NCBI GenBank assembly: GCA_902728285.1 | Contig: CACVBU010000603.1 | Span: 313,808 to 377,807, forward strand | Source of the DNA: Clytia hemisphaerica | Lineage: Eukaryota > Cnidaria > Hydrozoa > Leptothecata > Clytiidae | Reading direction: 5' to 3' | DNA length: 64,000 nucleotides | Shown: positions 12,184 to 24,440 of the stretch, one piece after another | Numbering within the stretch: position 1 is the stretch's first letter | Layout: each line of letters opens with the position of its first letter | Position numbers and translations under genes: made by a program | The notes under the pieces: generated by a model | The model's input: the letters and a program-made list of their open reading frames with translations, nothing else | The model's database searches: none | Told to the model about the DNA's origin: nothing

Positions 12184-13145
12184 CTTGTCCCGGGCTTTGC
12201 AAAACTTTGGCCATAGCAGGGAAGTCAAACATTTCTTCGCCTCATGTGTTTCATTCGCCGGTATAATACCCAACATATGTATTCCAGAGAACGATCTGCG
12301 AAAGCTGGAGGAAAGTTGAGGATTTGCACAAGCATTGGAACCATGCTGTAGCTTCGATTTTCCTGCCTAAGTGGATTCACACCATCAGCACAAAAGGACA
12401 AACCAACACCTAAAGCGAGAGATAAAAAATAGTGTCGATTGTTGATAGTACATTACACGGTACAAAAGATTTTATTATCAAAGAGAACTGGGATTTATTC
12501 ACTATAAACGACAACGGCTCACCGATGCGACCACGAAATGCTCCGTCATCACTAAACCACTCTGTCGTCCACGTTTTGGATGTCACCAATGAAATCTCCA
12601 CTATCTGACTCCTTGAAATTCAGCAAATGGGACAGCTCTTTACTTCCGTACAACCTGGCAATTATTTTCATGGAAAATATTTAAAGGTCCGTCGAGTATG
12701 ACCAGTTGAGTCTTTTCGCTTTTCTTTGCACTTGCTGCATTCCTGCAAAGATTCGTATTGACCACGGAAGATTAAACAATCGTTGACGCAAAGGTCATAC
12801 GTTTCCAGTGGTAGAAGGAATGGCTTGATTAAGGCTAAGGCTTGGTCCAAAGACTCTGGAAAATTATTTTCCTTTGGTAATAGGAAATGATTGGCGTTAC
12901 GAAACATTTCACTAATTTGGGTTTTGGAAGCGTATCCAAGACTGTAACATCCGATCCTGCATACAATTTGGTTGTAGCGATTGTGGATGTCTCGTACAAT
13001 GTATTATCAAAACGAATCCGGCGAGCGTATTCGGGGATTTTTAATGTTTCCTTCCTTTCATTTTTCAAATTTTCCAGATCCTTCTACGTCTGGTCTTCCA
13101 ATCTTCCACCACACATGTTCGTTTTGCAGAAACATTGTTTCATGT
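12184..13145 (-). pseudogene. tnp2-family (CACTA/EnSpm-type) transposase, central region, decayed
   Basis: Read on the minus strand from 13145: a CFCKTNMCGG zinc-like motif, a stop, an LYAGSDVTVLDTL segment, a frameshift near 12906, then YDLCVNDCLIFRGQYE with a CSKC pair, RRTFKYFP, another shift, FSDDGAFRGRIG, and after an intron (about 12413-12518) GLSFCADGVNPLR and LVQILNFPP. After a further shift comes MLGIIPAN and a donor site at 12184. This order (zinc motif, YD-C-C-LFRG, KYFP, S-DG-NP, ILNLPP, GIIPGP) is the tnp2 signature, including the first catalytic Asp in the ADGVNP block. At least three frameshifts and one stop make it a pseudogene unless several are assembly errors. It belongs with the segments at 6195 and probably 13619 and 16184. 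Confidence 0.7.
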
Positions 13146-15514
13146 GTCCTATGAGAGAAATTAGGACAAAGTTGCTCCGATATCATTTACTCAGGGCAGG
13201 GAGCCCTTGTAAAAATTTGAATTTTTTTCCAACAAGCTAGATCATTTTGTATATGGCTGATGGTAGTACGCAAGAAACTTAAAGTACTACAAAAAATTTA
13301 AGTTTTGAATTTTTGTTTTGTTATAAGGCTTCTTCTGGTAGAGCACTTTGCTGTTGTTGTTGACAATCATTTTCAATATTTGATATTTTAAAAGTAGGCT
13401 TATTTGTTAAAAAACGGTTCAATTCTTATCGAGATAAGTATAGTAATTTCTTTGGAATACGTTTTGATCAAAAAAGATTTTCAAAAAAGAGTGGTATTTT
13501 TACACAAAAAAATATACAAAAGTTGATCAGGAAACATCAACGAATTTTGTTTTGCTGTCTAAAATATAATTTCTCGTGTCTTGATATAATACAATTTACG
13601 AGAAATAACGAAACTTACCTTCAGACCATCCATCACCCAATTCTTCATCTGATTCATCTGATTTTTCCGACTCCAAAATGACTCTCTTAGGTTTTTGGGT
13701 CGAAGTCTTTGACAAAGATGACATTATACTTGTCATTTCAAAATCATCTACCGATTCGGGCATATATCTTTCTTCTGAAGCATGAGACGCACCCAATTTA
13801 TAGCCCTAACAAAATAGAAATTAGATGACTATTTTGAAAAAATCATAAGGAATCTTACTTTGTAAATTGTGTCATTTAAAAAAATAATAGCTCTGAGGAA
13901 TATTCAAAAGATAAAATTTCCCTTGGGCTTAAGCTGTGATACTCCCAATAAGTAATTTAATTTTAAAGGGTCCCAAATCCCAAAATTAATGTTTTGAATG
14001 GCATTAGGCAAAAAATTATACAAATAAATTAATTGAATTATAATATAGATCTTACCGTAACCAATAGTTTTTGGGATGTTATTGAGTGCTTTTGAAGGCA
14101 TGTTAGAGTTCCTCTACTCAAAGGCAAATCCTGGAAAATAAGGAATAAGATAATCTTTAAGCAAAGGGGCTACCGGCTCGGTTTTATCTGGGATAAGGCT
14201 TTAGCTCTTGATGGCGATGTATCTCAAGCCATATCCAGAGTTAAACTTCTCCATCACTCAAAAAAAAGAGATTTAACTCAAGGACGAGTTTTCTCCTATG
14301 ATTTGAAGAAAATAGATGAAAGCATTCTAGCACATCAAAAAAGCTGCTTAATTTTCTGATAGCCATTAGATGTTTTTGTTGCAACTCCCGCTTATTTCTT
14401 TTCGCAAAAATGCCAATGGAATTTCCTGATTTTGCATTAAATCCTCTGTACCCTATTTTAATATTTTTCATTTAGGATATTCTTGTTCCAAACCCTGTAT
14501 CTTGGCTTGTCTGCAAAATTTACTGATTTTAGCTTAAACGCTCTTCTGTAAGTATTATTACCTCGAAATCATTGTCTCCATTAGATGTAAATTAACTTGA
14601 ATCGCTGCTATTATCATCAGAATTTTCGTCACATGGTGCTAGAATAATATGATAGTAATAATATATGATATGAACTGTAAGGTCGGGTCGTAGACAAAAA
14701 GGCTGTATTTTTAAGGTAGGCCATTTTGGAGGGCCATAGAGGTAGGCCAGGTTCTCAATTGACCCCGACGAAGGGATTATCACGATAACCCATTTTTACG
14801 ACTTAGATCATGAACATACAAACGACTAGACATCCCTTTTTTATTCCTTTTGAAAAGAGCTTAATGGTCGCCTAGTTCCAAATTTACTATTAAAAAAACG
14901 ATAAAACTCTAGTCAGAAAATCCGCCGTATACTACTGATTTGAATGATGGCGCTGCGATAGGACGTCAGTGGGAACCCCTCGACAGTTGTCTGTCGACGC
15001 ATGCATCAACTTTTGAAAATAATTCAAAATTGCGCAATATCCGTGGTTGTTTAGTTAGCCCCTAGTTAAAAATAAAATGGCTGTATTGTTTGTCTTTAAA
15101 TAATGTTTTTATCTTAGTGAGAAAAACCACAGCTTAATTATTAATTTTGCCTAACTGCCGTTCAAAACAAAATCTAATTCCAAGAATCTGAAAGTTTATA
15201 AAGCAATTCTACAGCTAAGATCTAAAAGAAGAAAATCAATCTAATCACATTGAGAAAAATGATTGACAGGTGCGGGTTTGCTCGTGCGGGTTAGAAATTC
15301 CCGTGAGCAATCTCGTTATTTATCAGCATGTGTTTGTTTTTTTTTTCTGCCATTTTAGAATGAATAATTATGGTGTCAACCGCTCTAATTATGCGAAGAC
15401 CATAGTTATTAATTAAAAAAAGAGGGAATTCTGATTGGTCTCAATTTTGGAATTTGGTGTGACAGTTAATAGTTTCAGTTACATAATAAAACCCCGACAC
15501 AAATTTTTTCACAT
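13146..15514. other. Stretch with no supported gene beyond the exon at 13619-13805
   Basis: AT-rich. A weak minus-strand exon-like piece with an acidic DENSDDNSSDSS end lies at about 14595-14640 after a CTAG acceptor, but it is too short to support. Nothing else is recognised. Confidence 0.5.
13619..13805 (-). pseudogene. Possible N-terminal exon of the tnp2-type gene
   Basis: Minus-strand segment bounded by TTGTTAG above 13805 and a GTAAG donor below 13619, open for 62 codons. It is acidic and serine-rich (SEKSDESDEELGDGWSEG). tnp2-type proteins often have such an acidic linker near the N-terminal zinc motif. The placement rests on strand, order and splice sites, not on a domain. Confidence 0.35.
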
Positions 15515-15790
15515 GCTCTTCGCTATTCTAGCTCAACGTTTTACGACTTAAAGTTCAATTTTTAAATTTTTTTAAAGTTTCTTTTCAAATCACTTTTATT
15601 GCTTAAAATATTTTTTTACGACTAGACACAATGGCATATTAAAGTAGAAAAGTTGCTCTTCGCTATTCTAGCTCAACGTTTTACGACTTAAAGTTCAATT
15701 TTTAAATTTTTTTAAAGTTTCTTTTATTCAAATCACTTTTATTGCTTAAGATATTTTTTTACGACTAGAAACAATGGCATATTAAAATTA
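15515..15790. repeat. Tandem duplication, ~140-bp unit, two copies
   Basis: The unit starting GCTCTTCGCTATTCTAGCTC at 15515 repeats at 15655, with a few substitutions and a short insertion in the second copy. It is non-coding. Confidence 0.93.
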
Positions 15791-16183
15791 TATATATTTG
15801 ATAGACTTTGGAACAATTAACCAGAGTTTTGATAGGCTGACGGACATTTGGTCTTTTTTATCTGTATAGTAATAGGAAATAAAATAGTTGAAAAGAATTG
15901 AACAACAGATAATTCTGTGGAAGTTTTATCATCATCAATAAAGTATTCCAAAGAGGTCAGTAAAGTGTATTATCTCATTTTACGATTTGAACAAGCGGCA
16001 ACAAAGCTAGCTATAGCTTTTTATATAATAAAGGTAAAAACAGGTTGTTGTCCAGTCGTTGATATGTTCACGCTAAAGCAGCCCTCATATCTATGTATCA
16101 TCTCACTGAGATTAGTGAGAATGTTTAAAAATAACGTTGAAATCGTTTTGCAATGAATGATGGTACTTATAAAAATTATATAC

Positions 16184-16303
16184 CTTGATCTACTTTTAGA
16201 AGCTCATCTTTGATCGCTTCAATTATACTTTGAAACTCATTCAGATTGACGGGAACTGTTGTGGTCTCATCCAGGGCCTCAGCAGGTTCAACATCGTAAT
16301 TTT
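16184..16303 (-). pseudogene. Possible further upstream exon, minus strand
   Basis: A 120-bp segment with an acceptor (TTTCTAG) above 16303 and a donor (AAG/GTATA) below 16184. Its one open frame reads NYDVEPAEALDETTTVPVNL and continues into an amphipathic helix ending in LLKVDQ. No domain is recognised. It is placed with the tnp2-type gene only because of strand and order. Confidence 0.3.
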
Positions 16304-16544
16304 CTAGAAATGAAAGAAAGGCACATGTATGATTAACATTACATCAAAGAAACATGAAAGTACTGACGAAATTTGTAAACAAACCGTATGCAGCGGGATA
16401 CAGAATCAAAACAAATGTCACATGTCAAAATAAAATATCAAAACAAATATGGCTGATTTTGATTGTTTCAATTGTGAAAAAAAATTCAATGTTTACAAAC
16501 ATTCCTTCTCCAAGTTTAACAATAAACTATTGCAACTCTTGAAA

Positions 16545-16765
16545 TACCGTGATATCGGGTAACTTGCATGAGTGTAGGCTAACATGCATAGCCTTCAAAT
16601 GAATGATCTGGCTGGTCATTAAAATACAAAGTTAAATCAAAACAAAAATGGTAGAGTAGAGCTGCGAAGTTCATTTGTTTTGAAATTTTGCTGCTTTGAT
16701 TGGTCAGTCATTTGATGGCTATGCAATTTACCCTCCACTGATGCAAGTTACCCGACTTCACGGTA
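16545..16765. mobile_element. Palindromic MITE with TA flanks
   Basis: The left end TACCGTGATATCGGGTAACT matches the reverse complement of the right end (ATGCAAGTTACCCGACTTCACGGTA, ending at 16765) with few mismatches. The symmetry continues inwards through GCATAGCC-TCAAATGA and AATCAAAACAAA blocks, so nearly the whole 221 bp is a hairpin. TA at each end suggests a TA target duplication. Confidence 0.85.
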
Positions 16766-16769
16766 AAAC

Positions 16770-18060
16770 ATCTAACAAGATGAATATAATGTCAAGATTT
16801 CAGTTATTAATGTGATCATAAAGTTTCAGTTGTAACATAATTACCTCCATTATTATTCTGAATCGATTGCTCGTGTTTAAAACATTAACAATTTTGTAAT
16901 AAAAAATTATGTTTTGTTTTAAGGTTGCACTCACAGACAACAACATCAAAGAATTCTAAATTTCTATATAGGCTTTTACAGGAGAGTTTCTAAACGTCGA
17001 CCAGAAATGACCATCACCCGAATAAACCGTGATTGGGAGAAGAGTGTAAACATTTTTTCTTGTAGATTTTACATTGATTAGCTCAATTTGGCTTTTTTAT
17101 GGATGCAATTAACTTGAATTAGAACTTTACTTTGCTCATTTTGCAAAAGAACACCAGAAGAAAGGCTCCCCGCACGGAAACTGTTAAAAGTTAAAAGCTA
17201 CATTCTACCTTCATTTAATTTATTTCATTAGATCAAAACTTTCAACGAACAGCATCACTGGCACATCGTCACCATCAAGGAGGGGTTGAGTTCTAGTGTC
17301 TTGGTACCTCTGATGTTGCTGAAAATTTCATCAACGATGAAAAGATTAGTGCTGCTATCAAGGACGCTTTTGAGCCTCATTTTAAAAGAGGTAGGGTTTT
17401 GTTCATTTGCATTACTATTACTACATAAGGTAGGCTCGATTAATTCGTTGTTGCAGATTTGCCGTTAGAAAATTATGAATCGTAGAGTAAAAAATGAACT
17501 TTTCATGATTTAAAGTCGGTATTTTCAATGCGAGGCCGAAACTTGTGAGTGCAACAGCACGTCACAATACCTGCTATTCTACTATACCCTTGTATCAGAA
17601 TAACAGTATCCAATCCCTCTCACATGCCATGCGTTGACCTAGGCAAAGGTACATTTACTTGCAAAGAGCATGATAACCACTATACTACTACTCGCTATGT
17701 AAAACTTCTTGTGGTGGAAGTTCAATAATACTTTCTTTTTCGTTAGCAAAGAAAGAGAGCTGACCGCAAAGTTAATTTGCTAAGGGCATTTTTCTGATTA
17801 AGTTTTTCAATTTTATGAAATTCAGGAGAAATGAAAGAAACAGCTCCGGTGATGATGAAGCACCTCTGGCAAAGTTTGATGTGCAGCTAAATGAAGAGGA
17901 AGTGAGACCTCTATTAGCCTGCCTCACGAACTAGAGGAATACGCAACGAAGTATGTGACCATCTGACCAATTTCTTATACATAACCATAATTCTAGAATT
18001 TTATTCAAATCCAAAAGATCCATGTATGCTTCGGTATATAGTATATTTTAATTTTTTTAA
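16770..18060. other. Stretch without a firmly supported gene
   Basis: Two weak plus-strand coding-like pieces are visible (about 17330-17400, ISAAIKDAFEPHFKR; about 17825-17930, DDEAPLAKFDVQLNEEEV), the second after an AG acceptor. They have no recognised domain and stops surround them. A tRNA-like relic is listed separately. Confidence 0.45.
17610..17695 (-). other. tRNA-like relic (possible SINE head)
   Basis: The minus strand contains AGTAGTATAGTGGTTATCAT, which resembles a tRNA D-arm and internal A box (TRGYNNARNNG). The region where a B box is expected (GGTCAACGCAT) matches poorly. It is probably a degenerate tRNA-derived SINE or tRNA pseudogene, not a working gene. Confidence 0.3.
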
Positions 18061-18499
18061 TACAGTATATGGCCCCCAAAACGGAGACGGCCCCCAAAAC
18101 GGAGACGGCCCCTAAAACGTAGGTCGTCATTAAAATGAGGATTCTGACCTGTAGATTTATCAGAACTAGACGATTTTTGTTTATTTTGAAAGAATGATGA
18201 TCATGCTTAAAAATGAGCATGTTTTTGGAAATATTTCAACACCGAAATTAAAAAAAATTGTATATAACTCACTCTAGCTCCTTGGATATTGAAAATAATT
18301 TATGAAAATGGGGTATAGGAAACTTTCTACACCTAATGCCGTTTAGAAAATGCAGATACATCTGTGACTTCAGAGAATGGGTAACACAGGAAAAATTTTT
18401 CGATTTCCAAGGTTGGAAATTTCAAGTTTTCTTAGTTGGAAAAAAGATAAAATCCAATGGAAAATCCAACCTGAAAATGTGGGACATTGTCCAAGGTTG

Positions 18500-18930
18500 G
18501 AAATGTTGCATTTTCCATGGCTTGGAATTTTTGAAAATTCAGTTGGAAAAAAGCCAAAATCCAAGCTTAAACAAGGTTGGAATTTTTAAAAAATTCAATT
18601 GGAAAAAAGCCAAAATCCAAGCTTAAACAAGGTTGGAACTTTCCAAAATCGAGGTTGAAAAAAGCCAAAATTCAAACTTAAACAAGGTTGGAATTTTCGA
18701 AAATCGCGGTTGAAAAAAGCGAAAATCCAAACTTTAACAAGGTTGGAATTTTTTAAAATTCAGTTGGAAAACAAGGTTGGAATTTTCGAAAATCTAGGTT
18801 GAAAAAAGCCAAAATCCAAATTTAACAAGGTTGGAATTTTTTAAAATTCAGTTGGAAAAAAGCCAAAATCCAAATTTAACAAGGTTGGAATTTTCGAAAA
18901 TCTAGGTTGAAAAAAGCCAAAATCCAAAAA
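18500..18930 (+). repeat. Minisatellite, ~58-bp unit
   Basis: About seven units of the form CAAGGTTGGAATTTT, then an AAAATC/TTCAG variant, then GTTGAAAAAAGCCAAAATCC. It forms the left arm of the nested palindromic element. Confidence 0.88.
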
Positions 18931-19309
18931 GTGATGGTCGAGATGTGGAAAAGAGATCTTAAGCAAGGTTATTGTTTTTGTGAACAGTCACTCGCTAGCC
19001 TAGGCTCGATTGCTCCCGGTCAATCTCTCGTTATTGTTCGCACAGATACGTGGTTGATCTTAGATCACTCACACAGCTCAGCAGGGCGCTATTTGAAACT
19101 ATGACACAAGTACCCTATGTGCTTCACTGTGCGAACTCACTGCGATTGACCGAGGCCGCTCCGAAGCGACGCCTCACCTGACGGAAACTTACAGCTTGAC
19201 TGCTCACATTATAGTCTAATATCCAGGTTTGCTATACATCAAAACAGTTTTGAGCGAAAAATCGCTTGTGGTTTTCTCAAAGGAGCATGCGCAGAAAATG
19301 ATTAGAAAA

Positions 19310-19830
19310 ACGTAATTTCCACATGGATTTTTAACGTTTTCCAAACTGTTTGGAGAAACACAAATTTCCAACCCAAAAAGTCTAGTTTTCCAATCGAAAG
19401 GGTTTCAATTTCATAAAAATCTAATTTCCACATGGATTTTTAACGCTTTCCAAACTGTTTGGAGAAACACAAATTTCCAACCCAAAAAGTCTAGTTTTCC
19501 AATCGAAAGAGTTTCAATTTCATAAAAATGTAATTTCCACATGGATTTTTAACGTTTTCCAAAGTGTTTGGAGAAACACAAATTTCCAACCCAAAAAGTC
19601 TAGTTTTCCAAGAAAAGGTCTCAATCTTATAAAAATGTAATTTCCACATGGATTTTTAACGTTTTCCAAACTGTTTGGGAGAAACACAAATTTCCGACCC
19701 AAAAAGTCTAGTTTTTCAACCTGAGGTATCAAATTTACAAAAATATGTATTTTCACATCGATTTTTGACCTTTTTTTCAATTTCCAAACTGTTTGGAAAA
19801 TAAAAATTTCCCACCCAAAAAGTCATGTTT
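19310..19830 (+). repeat. Minisatellite, ~110-bp unit
   Basis: Four to five units containing TTTCCACATGGATTTTTAAC, CAAACTGTTTGGAGAAACAC and CCAACCCAAAAAGTCTAGTT. It forms the right arm of the nested palindromic element. Confidence 0.88.
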
Positions 19831-20984
19831 TCCAACCAGCCTTGGAAAATTGTCATTTCTACATTGTTTTTTTTTCACTTGATTTTTCAAGCCCATTGGT
19901 TTATTCTACAAAACCTATGGGTAATTTACGTTTTCCAAATCACTTTAAAGTAATCGCTCAAATTTCCAACCTTCAATTATAAAACCAAAATTTCCAACCC
20001 AAAAATATCGAATTTCCAACCTTGGAAATCGAACATTTTTTCCTGTGTAAAAGATATAGCATCTTAAGGTCAACCAGTATTTTGGGGCCTTAGAATCAGC
20101 ATTGATAAAACTGAAAATTCAAAATATGAGAAACAGCAAAAAATCTTGGAATTCAATACCTATCAGCTTGAGTTAATAGTTTAAAACAAAATATTTAACA
20201 TTATATATAAAAAATTTCGCTGAATCAGCAAAAACGGCAAATTATGTATTTTTTTTTTTTTTTGCAAAATATAAGAGAAAAGTACATCTAAAGCTTAATA
20301 TTCTCAGTTTCAGTTGAGCTGTTTTTCTAAAATTTTCACAGCATATTCCATACATGAATGGAACTATTTTCAAATAAGAGATTTGAAAATTTTCAGTTTG
20401 GACTTTGAAATATCGAAAATCTTGATATATTCTATAAAAATCATGAATTCTACATCCACTGGGTCGTAAATTTAAGGGAAAACACAGATATCTTCATAGT
20501 TTCTACCCCTATTACCACTGGGCTTAATAATTTGATTTTAACAACACCTATGTTTTGGGGGCCCCAAACCTGCGTTTTGACCACCAGGGGTATACTGTAA
20601 AAGTTTTATCAAACAAATTTATGCCTAAAACCCACTAAATCACATTTCCAAACTATGGTCAAAATTGTGTATTCACATCTTAAAGATATCTCGAGAAATC
20701 GCTAAAATTGCAAACCTCCGTTTTGGGGGCCATTAGAAAAAAGCTCCCTATCTCTAAGCAATTGAAAAATATTGTTGAAATTGAAAATTTTGAAAAAGAA
20801 CTCCCGGGAAATAAAGTAGAGATGTTAAAGTTTTTCATGCAGCAAAAATTCTTATACCTCTTTTCCTCTAGATTTGAGAGAAATTTTAAATTTGATCGAC
20901 GTTTCGGGGGCCACATACTGTACCAACTTGTATTTAATTTCTCTTGTATATTACGTGAACGCTTGAGCGAAAAAAGAACCGAAG

Positions 20985-22687
20985 ATGAAGTATGCCACCA
21001 AGCACTTTTCATATAAGGCATTCAAAGACAAGATTTTAACAGAATGCCCTGTCCCCACAAATGTGGATAAACCACCTAAGTTGGACATTTGTACAAAAGA
21101 GCTAGTCAATGAAACATTGAAAAGAGCCAAAATCCTACGCATAGATGGATACATTACCCATATCCAGCAGTAAATAAGAAGTATTATGGGTCCTGTGGCT
21201 CAAATCTGGATGTCAGGGGCAGAGGAGAGAGAGAACTTAGTTGCCACCATTGATACCAACTCTGAAGAAGCAAATCTCAAACATCCTTTATGGAAGAAAG
21301 TGAAAACTGTCACATGGTTATGGAAAAGTCCAGAGATTTTATCTGGCATGCAAGGGCTACTTTTATGCTTGATGAAGATCGAAAAATTGCTCAAAAGATT
21401 TCCAAAGGATTGCTTCCCTCAGAATTTAAGGAGGTTGATGACATATTAGATAAGAAACTTGATCCAAACACACATCTATACGTCTATCTCGTTAAATTCA
21501 AAGGTCAAGTAGGAAAAGAAGTTTGGTTAGACTCGTCATGTTTTGATAAACTATTTCAGTACGGCAAGAGAGGTGGACTGAAGGTTTCAGATTCTTTATT
21601 TGCTGACGAAGGACTCAAAGATTCAAAAAAGGTGAATGATATATCGAATTATTTTCAAAAGAATCCTAATCAGCTGAGGAAAGCCAACACTTCATCAAAG
21701 AATGAATCTGAACACAAAGGCACTGCACATTCAACCACTCAAAAAGAACAGTCTGGTAAATCCAAAACACCACAAAGGAAACGAAAATCCGACAACAAAC
21801 CAACGAAAAAACTTCCCATCAAAAGCAGAAAAATTGAATCCACAAAAAAGACTACATGTAAAAGATCTGCAGAGGCTTCCTCTAATTCTAAGGGTAAAAA
21901 ACTGAAAATTTTAAAATCAAGTGTTGATTTCCTGCAACGATTTTCTTGTGAACCAAAATCGACCGCCAGTTGGTGTTCTTCTAGTAACAAGGAGAAATCT
22001 TCAAAGGAGGAATTGATTGCCTTATCCGATGATGATATTGAGAGTGTAGCTGTCCCAGGTTGTGATAAAATACGAACTGATGTTTTTGATTGGAATGTAG
22101 GTGATGACAGAAGGATCTGTAATGGTAGTTGGATGTCTGATAACATTATGAATAGAGCCAGAATAATGCTAAAAATGCAGTTCCCCAATTTGAAAGGTCT
22201 TCAAGAGACACTTAATAGCATCAAAGATCCTGCAAATGCGTCTAGATTCCTTTCATTCAAGGAAGATCGGATCCAGATGCATCATGACGGTGAGCAGCAC
22301 TGGGCCCTTTCAGTCTCAAAAGGGAGTAAGGTTATGATGCTTGATAGTTCGAAAGAGGAACCAACAGAAAACCTCAAAAATCAACTTCTTGAGTGTTATA
22401 GAAAATATTTAAAAGATGGAGAACTGGATGTTGAATATCAAAGTGTATGTCGTCAAACAGGGTGTAATGATTGTGGGCTTTTCGTGATTGCATTCTCCAC
22501 TGAGCTTGCTTTTGATAACGATCCAGTTGACATTTGGTATGATCAAACTCGATTCCGTCGTCATCTGAAAGAATGCTTTTCATCAGGAAAACTATCGCCT
22601 TTTCCTCGTCTGTCAAATAATACTGCCATCAAAAGAATGAGTCTGCATATTGTAAAAATTCAAGATTCCAATGTTAAAATTGATTGA
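20985..22687 (+). pseudogene. Chromodomain + Ulp1/SENP-type cysteine protease (C48), two lesions
   Basis: From 20985 one frame runs 62 codons to a TAA at 21171, continues open in the same frame, then shifts by one near 21300 into a 465-codon frame ending at 22687. In that frame, residues about 48-86 (EVDDILDKKLDPNTHLY, YLVKFKG) resemble a chromodomain. Residues 125-260 are a lysine/serine-rich linker. Residues about 330-425 are an Ulp1-like peptidase with H337 (QHW), D352 (LDSS), Q389 (RQTG) and C395 (NDCG), the full catalytic set of C48 enzymes that cleave SUMO-like conjugates. The protease part is undamaged. Chromodomain plus C48 is unusual for cellular SENPs but fits transposon-associated proteases. 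The frameshift and TAA, each a single change, may be decay or sequence error. Any upstream exon lies beyond the element ending at 20922. Confidence 0.7.
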
Positions 22688-23019
22688 TCTTACCAAAAAG
22701 TTCACATCTGTATATCTGATCTTTATTTCTGCTTCGTTCTGAAATTTTCCATTCTTTTCATTTCGGAATTTCGGTTTTTACTACCATTATTTGTTTAGAA
22801 ACTCAAGCTTGTACCAGAGCCAACTTTCTGCTTGTCTTGATCTTGAAATTTGCTGTTTTTCTTTACGAGTCATGGAAACTGCAATATTGGCAATTGAATG
22901 CATTACTGTTGTATACAGATACTGGTTCGTTGTTACATTGAAGTATCAGTTCTGTATTTTAACGCACTTATTACAGATACTTTTGTAATTCAACCAATAT
23001 TATCATGGCCTTGAATGTA

Positions 23020-23410
23020 TTTATGCTGATTGTTCCAGATTTACTTCAAAGATTATGCATTATGGATCAAGCTCCTGAGATGTTGTTTCCTGAATACGTT
23101 CTGTGTCATGAAATATTGGTTCTTTGTTACATTGGAGTATCGGTTCTTCATGTTAATGTGTTTTAACCGATGCTTTTGTAATTTAACCCATATCATCTTG
23201 GCCCCGAATGTATTGCTGCTGATTGTTTCAGAATGACTTCAAAGTTTATGCATTATGGATCAAGCTTCTGAGATGTTGTTTCCTGAATACGTTCTGTGTC
23301 ATGAAATATTGGTTCTTTGTTACATTGGAGTATCTGTTCAGTATGTCAAAGTATTTTAACCGATGCTTTTGTGACCAATCCTCTCTTGAAAGTGCTGTTC
23401 CTGATGGTTC
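23020..23410. repeat. Tandem duplication, ~195-bp unit
   Basis: Two copies (from about 23025 and 23222) of a unit containing TATGCATTATGGATCAAGCT and GAAATATTGGTTCTTTGTTA. A more diverged third copy may lie at 22840-23020. Confidence 0.88.
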
Positions 23411-24019
23411 AAGATTGACATTTAGTTCCTGAATTGTTGTGATGAAACATATGTTCCGGTACGTTTATCTAGACGTGGCATTTGTTTTTGCTGCATAAAC
23501 CTTTGGTCTTGGTCTATCGGTAGTTTTGCTTGGCTTCAGTTTCCAGTGTTTTTCAGTTATTTTCCTTGGTTGTATCAGATCGTTTCCTGTATAGAGATTT
23601 CAGTTTTCAAGATTGTGTAGTTCTCTTATTGGCAGCTTCTTGATATTGGTTTTTAAAGTTTGCTAGATTGAAAAAGGCTCCACGGTTTTTTCTCTCCTAA
23701 TTAGCCATTGCATTTGATTTAAAGAGAATAGCAGACCCGTTTCTTTCGGTTAGAGAAGAGAGTTTTTTATCCGAAGAGCCTGGATCACCACCAAAAAGGT
23801 AGATGATCCCTATTTAGTAAATGGTACACAATCTTGCAAAAGGGACCATCAGTAGGACAGAATGTTACTTTTAAAGCTTCTCACTGTCACATTATTAGCA
23901 GCTCGTTCTCTTGCTAAATTGTTATTGGAAAGCCGTTGGTAATTTGTTTGAAATTATTTATGTATATATAGTTTCTTTATGCCAAAGGCCGTTTGGTATT
24001 TTATTTAAAATTATTCCTG

Positions 24020-24440
24020 TATAGTTTCTTTTGCTTCAAGCCAGATATGAAATCTTTTTTGTATTGATAACCGTTGGTATTTTGTCTTTTGCTTCAAGGC
24101 AGATATGAATTCTTTTTGGATTGGAGAACCGTTGGTATTTTGTCTTTTGCTTCAAACCAGATATGAAATCTTTTTGGATTGGAGAACCGTTGATATTTTG
24201 TTTTAATTGATTCCTGTATAGTTTCCTTTGCTTCAAGCCAGATATGAAATCTTTTTTGGATTGGAGAACCGTTGATATTTTGTTTTAATTGATGCCTGTA
24301 TAGTTTCCTTTGCTTCAAGCCAGATATGAAATCTTTTTTGGATTGGAGAACCGTTGGTATTTTGTTTGAAATTATTCCTGTATAGTTTCCTTTGCTTCAA
24401 GCCAGATATGAAATCTTCTTTGGATTGGAGAACCGATTGA
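24020..24440. repeat. Minisatellite, ~58/85-bp units
   Basis: Six units contain GCTTCAAGCCAGATATGAAA followed by TCTTTTTTGGATTGGAGAAC and CGTTGGTATTTTG, with or without a TTCCTGTATAGTTTCC spacer. Confidence 0.9.

Larger units (their letters stand above)
18384..20047. mobile_element. Nested palindromic element with satellite arrays
   Basis: The left end CACAGGAAAAATTTTTCGAT followed by TTCCAAGGTTGGAAATTT is matched by the reverse complement of the right end (AATTTCCAACCTTGGAAATC, then GAACATTTTTTCCTGTG). Inwards, the left half is an array of CAAGGTTGGAA-type units and the right half an array of TTTCCAACCC-type units, so the whole is symmetrical. A more GC-rich unique core (about 18940-19210) separates them. 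Confidence 0.75.
18061..20922. mobile_element. TIR element (Tc1/mariner-like ends), non-autonomous
   Basis: The left end TACAGTATATGGCCCCCAAA is matched by the reverse complement of the right end at 20922 (TACAGTATGTGGCCCCCGAA). A second, weaker candidate right end lies at 20599. The TA-CAGTATA termini fit a TA-targeting Tc1/mariner/pogo-type element. Subterminal GGCCCC(C/T)AAAACG motifs repeat three times at the left and occur again near 20555 and 20720. No transposase is present; most of the interior is a second palindromic element. Confidence 0.6.
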
